From contig JAAZBY010000435.1 in NCBI GenBank assembly GCA_012513595.1, positions 1 through 8,797 of the forward strand: a DNA stretch of 8,797 bases, read 5' to 3'. This DNA comes from Chloroflexota bacterium. GTDB lineage: Bacteria > Chloroflexota > Anaerolineae > UBA1429. The translations under genes were made by a program, and so were the position numbers. The notes beneath the pieces were generated by a model. The model searched no databases, was not told the origin of the DNA, and saw nothing but the letters and a program-made list of their open reading frames with translations. Positions 1 to 8,600 of this stretch are shown one piece after another (position 1 is the stretch's first letter; every line of letters starts with the position of its first letter).

Positions 1-1590
1 AAGGGCGTCTACTGGAGCGACGGGGTCGAGTTCACCGCCGATGACGTCGTCTACACGATCGATATGCTGATCGCCAACCCCGGCATGATCTGGTCGGCAG
101 AGATGACCCTCTATGTGGAAAGCGTGGCCAAGACCGACGACTATACCGTGGTCTTTACCCTCAAGGAGCCCAACCCCCGCTTCCACGCCTTCTTCACCTG
201 CCGGTACAACGCGCTGTACATCATGCCCAAGCACGTCTGGGAAAAGGCCGAAGACCCCAAGACGTTCGACTTTTTCCCGCCGGTGTCGCTCGGCGCCTAC
301 GTCTATGAGGACTCGGACCCCAACGGCTACTGGGAGCTGTACAAGCTGAGGGAGGATTGGCAGCGCAGCACGCCGGGGATCATCACCGGCAAGCCCGGGC
401 CCGGGTACATCCTCTCCATCTTTTACGGGGGCAGTGAGCGCAAGATCATCGCCATGGCCCGGCATGATCTCGACCTCTTTATGGACGTCGACTATGAGGC
501 CTTCAAGGCCCTGCTCGACTCCACCCCGACGGCGCGCTCCTGGTTCCAGGAGTTCCCCTGGGCCTACCCGAACGAGCTCGACGCGCGCTTCTTCGGCTTC
601 AACTATACCATCCCGCCCTACGACAACAAGGATGTGCGCTGGGCGCTGACCCTGGCGCTCAACATCGTCGAGCTGCAGACCGAGTACATCGGCGGGGTGA
701 CGCGGGTGACCCCTATCCCCATCCCCGCCACCGACCTGCACATGGCCATCTACCACATCCCCCTGGAGCCGTGGCTCGAGAGCCTGACCCTCGACCTGGG
801 CAACGGCGAGACCTTCCAGCCCTACGACCCCACCGTCCCGCAGCAGATCGCCGCGTGGGCCAAAGAGCAGGGTTACACCGTGCCCGATGACCCGGCCGGC
901 CTGCGAGACAAGTTCGGCTTTGGCTGGTGGAAGCACGCGCCCGATGTGGCCGAGAAGCTCCTCCTGCGCAACGGCTTTACCAAGAACGCCGACGGCAAGT
1001 GGCTCCTGCCCGATGGGACGCCCTGGAAAATCTCCATGATCGCCGCCCCCGATGAGCAGGACGTCTACCGCCTGGCCATCGGCTTCCAGGACCAGATCCG
1101 CGACTTTGGCATCGACGTGGAGATCATCACCCTCGAGCGCGACCCCTACTACACCCGGCAGAACACCGGCGACTTTGTCGCCACCTCGTCGTGGGGCGGG
1201 GGTAACCTCCTGGTCAACGCCACGCCCGACCTGTGGCAGGGCCTCTTGGGCAAGCACTCCCGCTTCTACACGCCGATCGGTGAATCGACGGCCGGCCACG
1301 GCTCGAACAACATCCTGCGCTCGGTGATGCCGGGGCTGGACGAGATCACCGACGAGATGGGCGCGCTCCATCCCGATGATCCGCGCGTCCTCGAGCTGGG
1401 CATGGATGCCATCAAGCTCCTGACGGAGAACCTGTACACGACCACGACGATTAGCTTCAAAAAGTTCGTCACCATGGACGAGTACTACTGGAAGGGCTGG
1501 CCGACGTCTGAGAACGCCAACCGGCAGCCGCTCTACTGGTTCATGGGCGGCCGCTTCAGCCTGCCCTACGTCGAGCAGGTGACAGAGTAA
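1..1590 (+). CDS. ABC transporter solute-binding protein, family 5 (SBP_bac_5), 5'-truncated by window edge
   Basis: This is the extracellular substrate-capturing component of an Opp/Dpp-type ABC importer. The open frame runs from base 1 to a TAA stop, giving 529 visible residues; the signal peptide and first lobe start lie outside the window. Visible residues 2-19 match the family-5 hallmark (a GV-x-(W/F)-SDG-x-x-(F/L)-TA-x-DV-x-YT pattern). The ATG at base 64 is internal to this motif and is not the start. Later features fit the family: a DVRWALTLALN helix near residues 210-220, where these proteins read 'vR.Ai..ai', and a C-terminal lobe rich in Trp and Tyr. The aromatic residues would suit sugar stacking, but that is only suggestive. 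The gene leads an operon with two permeases, two ATPases and a glycosidase. Family 5 includes peptide, nickel and oligosaccharide binders; the adjacent glycosidase favours a glycan ligand. Family assignment is firm, ligand is not. Confidence 0.9.
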   Translation, partial: KGVYWSDGVEFTADDVVYTIDMLIANPGMIWSAEMTLYVESVAKTDDYTVVFTLKEPNPRFHAFFTCRYNALYIMPKHVWEKAEDPKTFDFFPPVSLGAYVYEDSDPNGYWELYKLREDWQRSTPGIITGKPGPGYILSIFYGGSERKIIAMARHDLDLFMDVDYEAFKALLDSTPTARSWFQEFPWAYPNELDARFFGFNYTIPPYDNKDVRWALTLALNIVELQTEYIGGVTRVTPIPIPATDLHMAIYHIPLEPWLESLTLDLGNGETFQPYDPTVPQQIAAWAKEQGYTVPDDPAGLRDKFGFGWWKHAPDVAEKLLLRNGFTKNADGKWLLPDGTPWKISMIAAPDEQDVYRLAIGFQDQIRDFGIDVEIITLERDPYYTRQNTGDFVATSSWGGGNLLVNATPDLWQGLLGKHSRFYTPIGESTAGHGSNNILRSVMPGLDEITDEMGALHPDDPRVLELGMDAIKLLTENLYTTTTISFKKFVTMDEYYWKGWPTSENANRQPLYWFMGGRFSLPYVEQVTE

Positions 1591-1598
1591 CCGCCGCA

Positions 1599-1634
1599 CC
1601 CGGGGGAGGGGCGGGCCGGCCCGCCCCTCCCGGG
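1599..1634 (+). other. Strong intercistronic stem-loop after the binding-protein gene
   Basis: Bases 1604-1631 form a perfect 28-base palindrome centred between 1617 and 1618, almost all G and C with one A-T pair per arm (1607/1628). Allowing a two-base bulge (1602-1603), bases 1599-1601 also pair with 1632-1634. It begins 8 bases after the binding-protein stop. There is no T-run downstream, so it is not a classic intrinsic terminator. By analogy with stem-loops between binding-protein and permease genes in other sugar operons (malE-malF is the known case), it may protect the upstream mRNA 3' end or partly attenuate transcription. The structure is seen; the role is inferred. Confidence 0.7.
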
Positions 1635-1646
1635 GCGCCAGGCCTC

Positions 1647-1660
1647 GCGGCGGCCGCCGC
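1647..1660. repeat. Short perfect GC palindrome in the same intergenic gap
   Basis: Bases 1647-1653 are followed directly by their reverse complement at 1654-1660, all G and C. With the larger stem-loop at 1599-1634, it fills most of the 106-base gap before the first permease. It could be part of the same RNA structure, an operator-like site, or chance in a GC-rich gap. No promoter with a clear -10 box was found in the gap. Confidence 0.4.
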
Positions 1661-1696
1661 CCGCGGGGCGCCCAGCAGCCCAGGGCAGGTAACCCC

Positions 1697-2695
1697 ATGA
1701 CCCTCCTGAGATCGTACGTCTTGCCGCGCCTGTTGCAGTGGGCCGTCGTGATCGTCATCGGCATCACGGTGACCTTTGCCATCCCCAGGCTCCTGCCCAT
1801 GGACCCGGTCGAGCAGTCGTTGACGCGGCTGGCCGGCGTCCAGACCATGGACCCCCGCGCCGTGGCCCAGTTCGAGGCCGCCCTGCGCGACCTTTACGGC
1901 CTGCGGGGCACGGTGTTCGAGCAGTACGTGCAGTTCTGGCGGCGCCTGGTGCAGGGAGACCTGGGCCCCTCCCTCGGTTCCTTCCCCACCCCGGTGACGA
2001 CCATCATCCGCAACGCGCTGCCCTGGACGGTGGGCCTGCTGGGCACCACGGTGCTGATCTCCTGGGGCCTGGGCGTCGTGCTGGGCACCCTGGCGGGGTA
2101 CTTTTCCGGCAGCCTGTGGGCCAAAGCGCTGGACAAACTGCTGATCGTCATCTACCCGATCCCTTACTACATCCTGGCCCTGGTGCTAGTGATCCTGTTT
2201 GCCTACTACATCCCCGCCTTTCCGCTGGTGGGCGGGGCCAGGGGGCAGGCCGGCTTTACCGTCGCGTACATCCGCAGCGTCGTGCAGCATGGCTTTCTGC
2301 CCGCCGTCTCCTTGGTGCTGATCGCCACGGCCTTTCGCTTCATCATGGCCAAGGCGCTCACGGGGTCGATCATGGCCAGCGACTATGTGACCTATGCCCG
2401 CATCGGCGGCCTGCCCAAGGGCAAGATCATCCGCTCTTACGTGATGCGCAACTCGCTCCTGCCACAGATCACCGACCTGGCCCTCTCTCTGGGGGCCGTG
2501 TTCGAGGGAGCGCTGATCACCGAGGTGGTCTTTTCGTACCCGGGCATCGGCTACACCCTCTATACGGCGATTGTGCAGACCGACTTTAACCTCCTTCTGG
2601 GGGTGACCTTGTTCTCCATCGTGGGGATTTCGACGGCGGCCCTCCTGGTGGACCTGCTGTACCCCCTGTTTGACCCGCGGATTCGCTACGGGTAA
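1697..2695 (+). CDS. ABC transporter permease, DppB/OppB type
   Basis: This is the first inner-membrane subunit of the importer, 332 residues, the usual length for this subunit. The N-terminal helix (about 10-33) is followed by the large extracytoplasmic loop (about 34-105, with a GDLGPSLG segment at 87-94). The core of five more helices lies at roughly 108-136, 147-175, 199-218, 260-282 and 297-325. The cytoplasmic EAA-type coupling loop lies at about 229-256 (DYVTYARIGGLP, then a RNSLLP end), which contacts the ATPases. The FSYPGIGYTLY motif (279-289) and the C-terminal FDPRIRYG are typical of DppB/OppB. The ATG is preceded by a modest ribosome site (AGGT at 1687-1690, 6-base gap). The gene follows the structured 106-base gap and precedes the second permease by 24 bases. 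Family firm; the solute is set by the binding protein. Confidence 0.93.
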   Translation: MTLLRSYVLPRLLQWAVVIVIGITVTFAIPRLLPMDPVEQSLTRLAGVQTMDPRAVAQFEAALRDLYGLRGTVFEQYVQFWRRLVQGDLGPSLGSFPTPVTTIIRNALPWTVGLLGTTVLISWGLGVVLGTLAGYFSGSLWAKALDKLLIVIYPIPYYILALVLVILFAYYIPAFPLVGGARGQAGFTVAYIRSVVQHGFLPAVSLVLIATAFRFIMAKALTGSIMASDYVTYARIGGLPKGKIIRSYVMRNSLLPQITDLALSLGAVFEGALITEVVFSYPGIGYTLYTAIVQTDFNLLLGVTLFSIVGISTAALLVDLLYPLFDPRIRYG

Positions 2696-2719
2696 CCCCT
2701 CGGCATCGGGGAGCGTGCC

Positions 2720-3589
2720 ATGGCCGTACTGCGAGACCTGTTCCGCCTGAGAGCGTCGTTCCGCGCCGGGGCCATCCTGCTGGGCGTCGCCCTGCTCCTG
2801 GTGCTCTTGTCGTTCGTCTCTCCCTATGACCCGGCCGACCGGCGGGTGGTGCCCAAGGACCGGCCCCCCTCGCTCGAGCACCCTCTGGGCACCACCTCGC
2901 TGGGGCAGGAGGTCTTTTGGCTGCTGACCTTTGCCGTCCGCAACAGCCTGCTGGTGGCCGGGCTGGCCGTCGTCATCGGCCGGGGCATCGCCGTTCTGCT
3001 GGGGACCTTTTCCGGCTATGTGGGCGGCACGCCCGATCGGTTGCTGTCGTCCCTGGCTGACACGTTCATCGTCATCCCGCGGCTGCCGCTCCTGATCCTG
3101 ATCTCTTTTATCGTCAAGGCGCACCTGAACCTGGGGATGCTCGCCCTCTTGCTCGGCGTGCTTGACTGGGCCTGGCCCTCCAAGCGCTACCGGGCGCAGA
3201 TCCTCAGCCTGCGTGAGGAAGAGTTCACCCAGACGGCGGTGTTCTGCGGCACGGGGACGCTCCAGATCATCGCCCAGGAGCACCTGCCCTTCCTGGTCCC
3301 CTTCCTGCTGGCCGATATGGTCTCCGGCTTTTTATGGGCCATCGGCATGGAGATCACCCTGTCGATCCTGGGCCTGAGCGACCTGGGCACCATGACCATC
3401 GGCACCATGATCTACTGGGCGAACTACTACCAGGCCATGGTCACCCGCCGCTTCTGGTGGCTGGCCGGCCCGATCCTGGCCTCGGTCCTCATCGTCGTCG
3501 CCTTCTACCTTCTTTCCACGTCTTTTACGGAATACCTGGACCCACGCACCCGCCAGATGGCCAAGCAGGCGGCCGGAAGAGGAGAGTGA
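2720..3589 (+). CDS. ABC transporter permease, DppC/OppC type
   Basis: This is the second membrane subunit, partner of the preceding permease; 289 residues, normal for the type. An N-terminal helix (about 16-34) leads to SPYDP (34-38) and the LGTTSLGQEVFW segment (56-67), equivalent to the LGTDxxGRDxxSR signature of DppC/OppC proteins, with the usual Arg-Asp replaced by Gln-Glu. Further helices lie at about 76-100, 117-133, 138-150, 189-219 and 246-266. The EAA-type loop is at about 167-193 (EEEFTQTAVFCGTG, then EHLPFLVP), with a Cys at 176 where small residues are common. The C-terminal TEYLDPRTR is typical. A good ribosome site (GGGGAG at 2708-2713) sits 6 bases before the ATG. The stop is only 4 bases before the next gene, implying coupled translation. 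The signature variation is mild and does not suggest loss of function. Confidence 0.92.
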   Translation: MAVLRDLFRLRASFRAGAILLGVALLLVLLSFVSPYDPADRRVVPKDRPPSLEHPLGTTSLGQEVFWLLTFAVRNSLLVAGLAVVIGRGIAVLLGTFSGYVGGTPDRLLSSLADTFIVIPRLPLLILISFIVKAHLNLGMLALLLGVLDWAWPSKRYRAQILSLREEEFTQTAVFCGTGTLQIIAQEHLPFLVPFLLADMVSGFLWAIGMEITLSILGLSDLGTMTIGTMIYWANYYQAMVTRRFWWLAGPILASVLIVVAFYLLSTSFTEYLDPRTRQMAKQAAGRGE

Positions 3590-3593
3590 ACGG

Positions 3594-4583
3594 GTGGCAG
3601 CCGTCGTAGAGGTCAGCGGCCTGCGGGCCTACTATCGCACCGATGCCTATGGCGTCCGCCGGACGGTGCGGGCGGTGGACGGCGTCTCGCTCGAGGTGCG
3701 TGAGAACGAAGTGTTCGGCATTGCCGGGGAATCGGGCTGTGGCAAGTCTACCCTGCTCAAGGTGATGCTGGGGATCGTCGTGCCGCCGCTGACGGTGCTC
3801 GACGGGCAGGTCTGGTACGCCCACGATGGCCAGTTCGTCGACGTCCTGACCATGCCCGAAGAGGAGCGCGACGCGATGCGCTGGCGCGAGGCGTCGTACA
3901 TCCCCCAGGGCTCCATGCACGTGCTGAACCCGGTGCGCCGCATCCGCCACACCTTCGGGGACTTTGTGGCCGCCCACCGCAAGATGGGCCGCCGCGAGGC
4001 GGACGACCTGGTGCATTCCTACGTGCGCGACCTGGGCCTCTCCGCCAAGGTGCTGGATGCCTACCCGCACCAGCTCTCCGGCGGTATGCGGCAGCGGGTG
4101 ACCGTGGCGCTGGCCACCATCCTGCGCCCGCGCATCGTCTTTGCGGATGAGCCGACCACGGCGCTCGACGTGGTCGTGCAGCGCGGGGTGATCCAGCTGC
4201 TCAAAGACGTGCAGCAGCGGGAGCGGAACACCCTCGTCATCGTCACGCACGACATGGGCGTGCACGCCAACCTGGATGACCGCACCGCCGTCCTCTACGC
4301 CGGCATGCTGATCGAGGAGGCGCCCACCCGGGCCATCTTCAAGCAGCCCCTGCACCCCTACACCCAGTTCCTGATCCGCTCGCTCCCCGCGCTGGACGAC
4401 CGCTCCGAGCGGGTCAGCATCCCCGGGACGCCCCCGGCCCTCGACGCCGTCCCGCCGGGGTGCCGCTTCCATCCGCGGTGCCCGTATGCCATGGAGATCT
4501 GCACCCAGTCGACGCCGGAACTGCTGGCCGCAAGGGAGGACCATCGCGTGGCCTGTTTCCTCGTTGGTAGAGAGAGCCCATGA
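3594..4583 (+). CDS. ABC transporter ATP-binding protein, DppD/OppD type
   Basis: This is one of two cytoplasmic ATPases that power import. All nucleotide-binding motifs are intact: Walker A GESGCGKST (45-53), Q-loop YIPQGS with Gln105, signature LSGGMRQRV (161-169), Walker B IVFADE (181-186, catalytic Glu186), D-loop ALD (190-192) and switch His219. The C-terminal Opp/Dpp extension starts near LHPYTQ (253-258) and carries four cysteines, Cys290, Cys296, Cys303 and Cys321 (C-x5-C-x6-C-x17-C). In some OppD/DppD proteins these hold an iron-sulfur cluster. The start is GTG, chosen because AGGAG (3580-3584) lies 9 bases upstream and the protein then begins directly before the first beta strand. 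Length, 329 residues, is standard. The last 4 bases overlap the second ATPase. Confidence 0.94.
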   Translation: MAAVVEVSGLRAYYRTDAYGVRRTVRAVDGVSLEVRENEVFGIAGESGCGKSTLLKVMLGIVVPPLTVLDGQVWYAHDGQFVDVLTMPEEERDAMRWREASYIPQGSMHVLNPVRRIRHTFGDFVAAHRKMGRREADDLVHSYVRDLGLSAKVLDAYPHQLSGGMRQRVTVALATILRPRIVFADEPTTALDVVVQRGVIQLLKDVQQRERNTLVIVTHDMGVHANLDDRTAVLYAGMLIEEAPTRAIFKQPLHPYTQFLIRSLPALDDRSERVSIPGTPPALDAVPPGCRFHPRCPYAMEICTQSTPELLAAREDHRVACFLVGRESP

Positions 4584-5563
4584 ACGAGCGCGCCGACACG
4601 AACCTGCTGGCCGTCGCGGGGCTGACCAAGGTCTACGCCATCCGGCGGGGGCTGGCGGTATCGCGCTTTGCCGCCGTCGACGGGGCCCATTTCACCATGC
4701 CGGCCGACGCCTGCGAGATATTCGCCCTGGCCGGCGAATCCGGCAGCGGCAAGACCACCCTGGCCCGCATGGTGCTGGGGCTGGTGCCCCCCACGGCGGG
4801 GAGCATCGTCTTCCGCGGGCGCGACGTGGCCCGGCTGACCCGGCGCGACAAGCGCTCCTGGTTCATGCGCCAGGTGCAGCCCGTCTTCCAGGACCCCTAC
4901 GCCACCTTTAGCCCCCTGCGCAAGGTGGAGCGTTACCTCCTGGCCACCGCGCACCACTACCGCGTCGAGCGCCGCCAGGACGCCGGCGAGGCCGTCGAGG
5001 GGGCGCTGACGGCGGTGGGGCTGTCGCTCAAGGAGATCGGCGGGCGCTACCCGAGCGAGCTCTCCGGCGGCCAGCTGCAGCGCGTCTCGATCGCCCGGGC
5101 GCTGATCACCAATCCCTCGCTCCTGGTGGCCGATGAGCCGGTCTCGATGTTGGACGCCTCGCTGCGCATGTCGGTCGTCAACCTGCTGAAGGAGCTCAAG
5201 CGGTACAAGGGCGTCAGCGTCATCTATATCACCCACGACCTGGCCACCGCCTACTATGCGGCCGACCGCCTGTCGATCATGTTGCGCGGCTGGATCGTCG
5301 AGGCCGGCCCGGTGGAGGGCGTCCTCGGCAACCCCCTGCACCCCTACACCCGCCTCCTGAAGCAGTCGGTGCCCGAGGCTGACCCCGACAAGAAGTGGGA
5401 GGGGCGCACGGACCTGGCCGTGCTCGAGGCCGAAGAGTACCTGCGGGCCGGCTGCCGCTTTGCCGGGCGCTGCCCGCAGGTGATGGAGCGCTGCAAACGC
5501 GAGGAGCCGGAGAACGTCCGGGTGGACGGCCGGCTGGTCCGCTGCTGGCTCTACGCGCCCTGA
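4580..5563 (+). CDS. ABC transporter ATP-binding protein, DppF/OppF type
   Basis: This second ATPase would pair with the preceding one as a heterodimer under the two permeases. Motifs are intact: Walker A GESGSGKTT (52-60), Q-loop VFQDPYATFSP with Gln104, signature LSGGQLQRV (161-169), Walker B LLVADE (181-186, Glu186), MLD D-loop (190-192) and His219. The VFQDPY(A/S)-x-(F/L)-(S/N)P form of the Q-loop is typical of the OppF/DppF subunit. The C-terminal extension has LHPYTR (253-258) and four cysteines, Cys292, Cys298, Cys305 and Cys322, spaced as in the first ATPase. Length is 327 residues. The start lies in an ATGA overlap with the upstream stop, so translation is probably coupled. The glycosidase begins about 37 bases downstream on the same strand. 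Confidence 0.94.
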   Translation: MNERADTNLLAVAGLTKVYAIRRGLAVSRFAAVDGAHFTMPADACEIFALAGESGSGKTTLARMVLGLVPPTAGSIVFRGRDVARLTRRDKRSWFMRQVQPVFQDPYATFSPLRKVERYLLATAHHYRVERRQDAGEAVEGALTAVGLSLKEIGGRYPSELSGGQLQRVSIARALITNPSLLVADEPVSMLDASLRMSVVNLLKELKRYKGVSVIYITHDLATAYYAADRLSIMLRGWIVEAGPVEGVLGNPLHPYTRLLKQSVPEADPDKKWEGRTDLAVLEAEEYLRAGCRFAGRCPQVMERCKREEPENVRVDGRLVRCWLYAP

Positions 5564-5576
5564 GGGCGCCGCCGCG

Positions 5577-5593
5577 CTCCCGCCCCGTGGGAG
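5577..5593 (+). promoter_or_regulatory. Small hairpin that masks the glycosidase ribosome site
   Basis: CTCCC at 5577-5581 pairs with GGGAG at 5589-5593 around a 7-base loop, burying most of the Shine-Dalgarno of the next gene. The stem has only five pairs, four of them G-C, so it would open easily when ribosomes arrive from the upstream ATPase gene. It may tie glycosidase translation to that gene. The pairing is seen; the regulatory role is inferred. Confidence 0.4.
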
Positions 5594-5594
5594 G
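5589..5594 (+). promoter_or_regulatory. Consensus ribosome-binding site for the glycosidase (decides an ACG start)
   Basis: GGGAGG includes the five-base GGAGG core that pairs with the 16S rRNA 3' end. Six bases later, at 5601, lies ACG in the frame of the glycosidase. No ATG, GTG or TTG occurs in that frame between here and GTG at 5706. Spacing is optimal for a start at 5601 and 15 bases for an in-frame CTG at 5610. Confidence 0.65.
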
Positions 5595-5600
5595 CAGACC

Positions 5601-8600
5601 ACGAACACTCTGCGCGACGAGTTCGCCAACCCGCCGGCCGCCTACCGCGGGGCACCCTTCTGGTCATGGAATGACCGGCTGGACCCCGCCGAGATCGCCC
5701 GCCAGGTGCGCGACATGAAGGCGCACGGGATGGGCGGCTTTTTCATGCACTCGCGCGACGGGCTGGAGACGGTCTACATGGGCCCCGAGTGGCTCGCCTG
5801 CATCCGTGAGGCGGTGCGCGCCGCCCGCGAGGAGGGGATGGGCGCCTGGCTCTACGACGAGGACCGCTGGCCCTCCGGCGCCGCCGGCGGGCTGGTGCCG
5901 GCGCGCGGCGGGGACGCCTTCCGCCAAAAGGTGCTCACCTGTGAGCGGGCCGACCGGCCCCCCGAACACCTCGACGACGTGCTGGCCGTCTACGTCGCCC
6001 GCCCCGACGGCGACGCCCTGGTTGACCCGCGCCGGGCCGCGCCCGAGTCTCCGCCGCCCCTGGGCGAGGGGGAGGCCTACCTCATCTTTCGCAGGGAGGT
6101 CTCTGGCCCGCTGGAGTGGTTCAACGACGATGCCTACGCCGACAACCTCAACCCCGAGGCGGTGGCGGCCTTTATCGACATCACCTACGAGGCCTACGCC
6201 CGCGAGGTGGGGGAGGATTTCGGCAAGGCGGTGCCCGGCATCTTTACCGATGAGCCCAACATCTTGGCCGCCGAGGTGCGCTCCGGCCGGCCGGCGCTGC
6301 CCTGGACGGACGGCCTGCCCGCCTACTTCCAGGAGCGCCGCGGGTATGACCTGCTCGACGCCCTCCCCTGGCTCTTTTACGAGGGGCTGGGGGCGGCCAG
6401 ATCCCGCCATGACTACTGGCACACCGTCACCGAGCGCTTTGTGGAGGCCTACTCCCGGCAGGCCGGCGAGTGGTGTGAGGCGCACGGCCTGGCCTTCACC
6501 GGCCATTACCTGCTGGAGAACGAACTGGGCTACGCCATCCAGCGGGGCGGGGCCATGATGCCGCACTACCGCTACCAGCACGTCCCCGGGATTGACATGC
6601 TCACCGAGCAGACCCACGAGAACCTTACCATCAAGCAGTGCACCAGCGTGGCCAACCAGTGCGGGCGCCAGAGGGTCCTATCAGAGACGTACGGCTGCAC
6701 CTCCTGGGAGTTCGACTTTGAGGGGCAAAAGTGGGTGGGAGACTGGCAGTACGCTCTGGGCGTCAACCTGCGCAGCCAGCACCTGGCCCTCTACTCGATC
6801 CGCGGCTGCCGCAAGCGCGATTTCCCGCCCGCTTTCTCGTACCAGAACACCTGGTGGAAGCACAACGCCGTGGTGGAGGACTATTTCGCCCGGGTGGGGC
6901 GCGTCACCACCGCGGGGCAGGCCGTGCGCGACGTGCTGGTGCTGCACCCCGTCTCCACCGGCTGGACGCTGCTCGGCGAGAGCGCCGCGAGCATGGCCCG
7001 CACCAACGCCTACGGCGAGGCGCTGAACGCCTTCGCCCGGGCGCTCTTGGCGACCCACTATGACTGGGATTTCGGCGACGAGCTGATCATGGCCGACCTG
7101 GCCCGCGTCGAGGGGGACGCGCTGATCGTCGGGGAGGCGCACTACCGGCTGGTGGTCGTCCCGCCCGACGTGCGCACCCTCCTGCCCGAGACGCTCTCCC
7201 TCCTGGAGGACCTGCTCGAGGCCGGCGGGACGGTGCTGGCCGTGGAGCCGCTGCCGACCATGGTGGCCGGCGCGCCCGACGAGCGGTTGGCGGCCCTCTG
7301 GGCGCACGCCAACGCCCTGGTCATCCCCGGCAAGGCCGGCCTGCAGGCCGCGCTGGAGGCGCGGCTGGAGCGCCGCGTGAGCCTGCGTACCCCGGAGGGG
7401 CAGGAGGCGGCCGCGGTGCTGGCCATGCAGCGCCGCCTGGAGGCGGGCCATGCCTACTTTATCGTCAACACCGACCGCCACAGCGGCTACGACCTGGAGG
7501 TGGCCCTGCAGGGCGCCGGCCGGCTGGAGGAGTGGGACCCCCTGGCCGGCGCAGTGCGGGCCCTCCCCGCCGTCGAGCGGGACGGCCTGCTCCACTTTAC
7601 CGCGCGGCTGGAGCCGGCCGGCTCGGCCATCTATGTGATCGACGAAACCCAGGCCCCGCTCGCCTGGGTGCCCGCGCCGCCGCGCGAGGTGCCCCTGTTT
7701 GACCGGGCCCGCCCGGCGCAGTACCTGGGCCCCGTCTGCGCCTACACGCGCAACGACCCGAACGTCCTGACGCTGGACTTTTGCTCCTACCGGCTGGGGG
7801 AGGGGGCCTGGTCCGCCGAGATGGAGGTCTGGCGGGCCCAGGACGCGGTGCGCGGGGCGCTTGGCATGCGCCCCAACTACTACAACGGCCTGCCGCAGCG
7901 CTACAAGTGGGCGCTGGCGCCCCACCCCCAGGACGGCGCCCCGCTCGAACTGCGCTTCACCTTCGACGTCGACGTGGTCCCCTCGGGCGGCGTGTACCTC
8001 CTCCTGGAGGGCTCCGCGTGGTTCCGGGCCATCCGCCTGAACGGGCACGCCGTGCCCAACGAAGTGGTGGGCTGGTATCTGGACCGGGCCTTCCACCAGA
8101 TCCCCCTGCCGGGCCTGCGCGCGGGCCGCAACGTCCTGGAGCTGGCCACCCCCTACACGAACAGCATGGAGCTCGAGGACTGCTTCCTGCTGGGCGACTT
8201 TGGCGTGGGGCCCGATCGGCACCTCATCGCGGAGCCGGCCCGCCTCCGCTTTGGAGACTGGACGAGCCAGGGCTACCTGCACTATGCCGGCAGCATCACC
8301 TACCACGGCGCGCTCCAGTATGACCCGGCCGCCGGGCCCGTGCGCGTCTACCTCGGTGAGCACCACGCCACCCACGTGGTCGTCCACGTGAACGGGGCGC
8401 TGGCCGGGCATATCCCCTGGAAGTCGGCCAACGGGCTGGATGTGACGGCCCACCTGCGCCCCGGCCATAACGACGTGGGGATCGAGGTGCTCTCATCGCC
8501 GCGGAATATGCTCGGCCCGCTGCACCTGGCGGCCGGCCGCGAGCCGTGGACCGACTGGCGCTCCTTCCGCCGGACGGACGCGACCTTTACGCCCGAGTAC

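Noticed and set aside
64..66. ATG as start of the binding-protein gene
   Set aside because: The frame is open to base 1 and the residues before this ATG match the conserved family-5 motif, so the gene starts outside the window.
1738..2589. 283-codon plus-strand frame overlapping the first permease
   Set aside because: It is an out-of-frame reading of the permease gene, rich in Arg, Gly, Pro and His, with no membrane segments or ribosome site.
2186..3283. 365-codon minus-strand open frame across both permeases
   Set aside because: It is antisense to two well-supported membrane proteins; its product is highly charged and repetitive with no domain.
4358..5629. 423-codon minus-strand open frame across the second ATPase
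   Set aside because: It is antisense to an ATPase with every motif intact, and its composition is low-complexity (Gly, Ala, Val, His, Gln). It is a GC-driven shadow.
5706..5708. GTG as start of the glycosidase
   Set aside because: It would remove the conserved FWSWNDRL segment encoded just upstream in the same frame, and it has no good ribosome site, whereas GGGAGG is well placed for 5601.
6681..8468. 595-codon open frame on the minus strand inside the glycosidase
   Set aside because: It lies opposite a plus-strand gene with clear glycosidase motifs. Its product is rich in Gly, Arg, Val, Gln and His with no recognisable domain, as expected for an antisense shadow in high-GC DNA.
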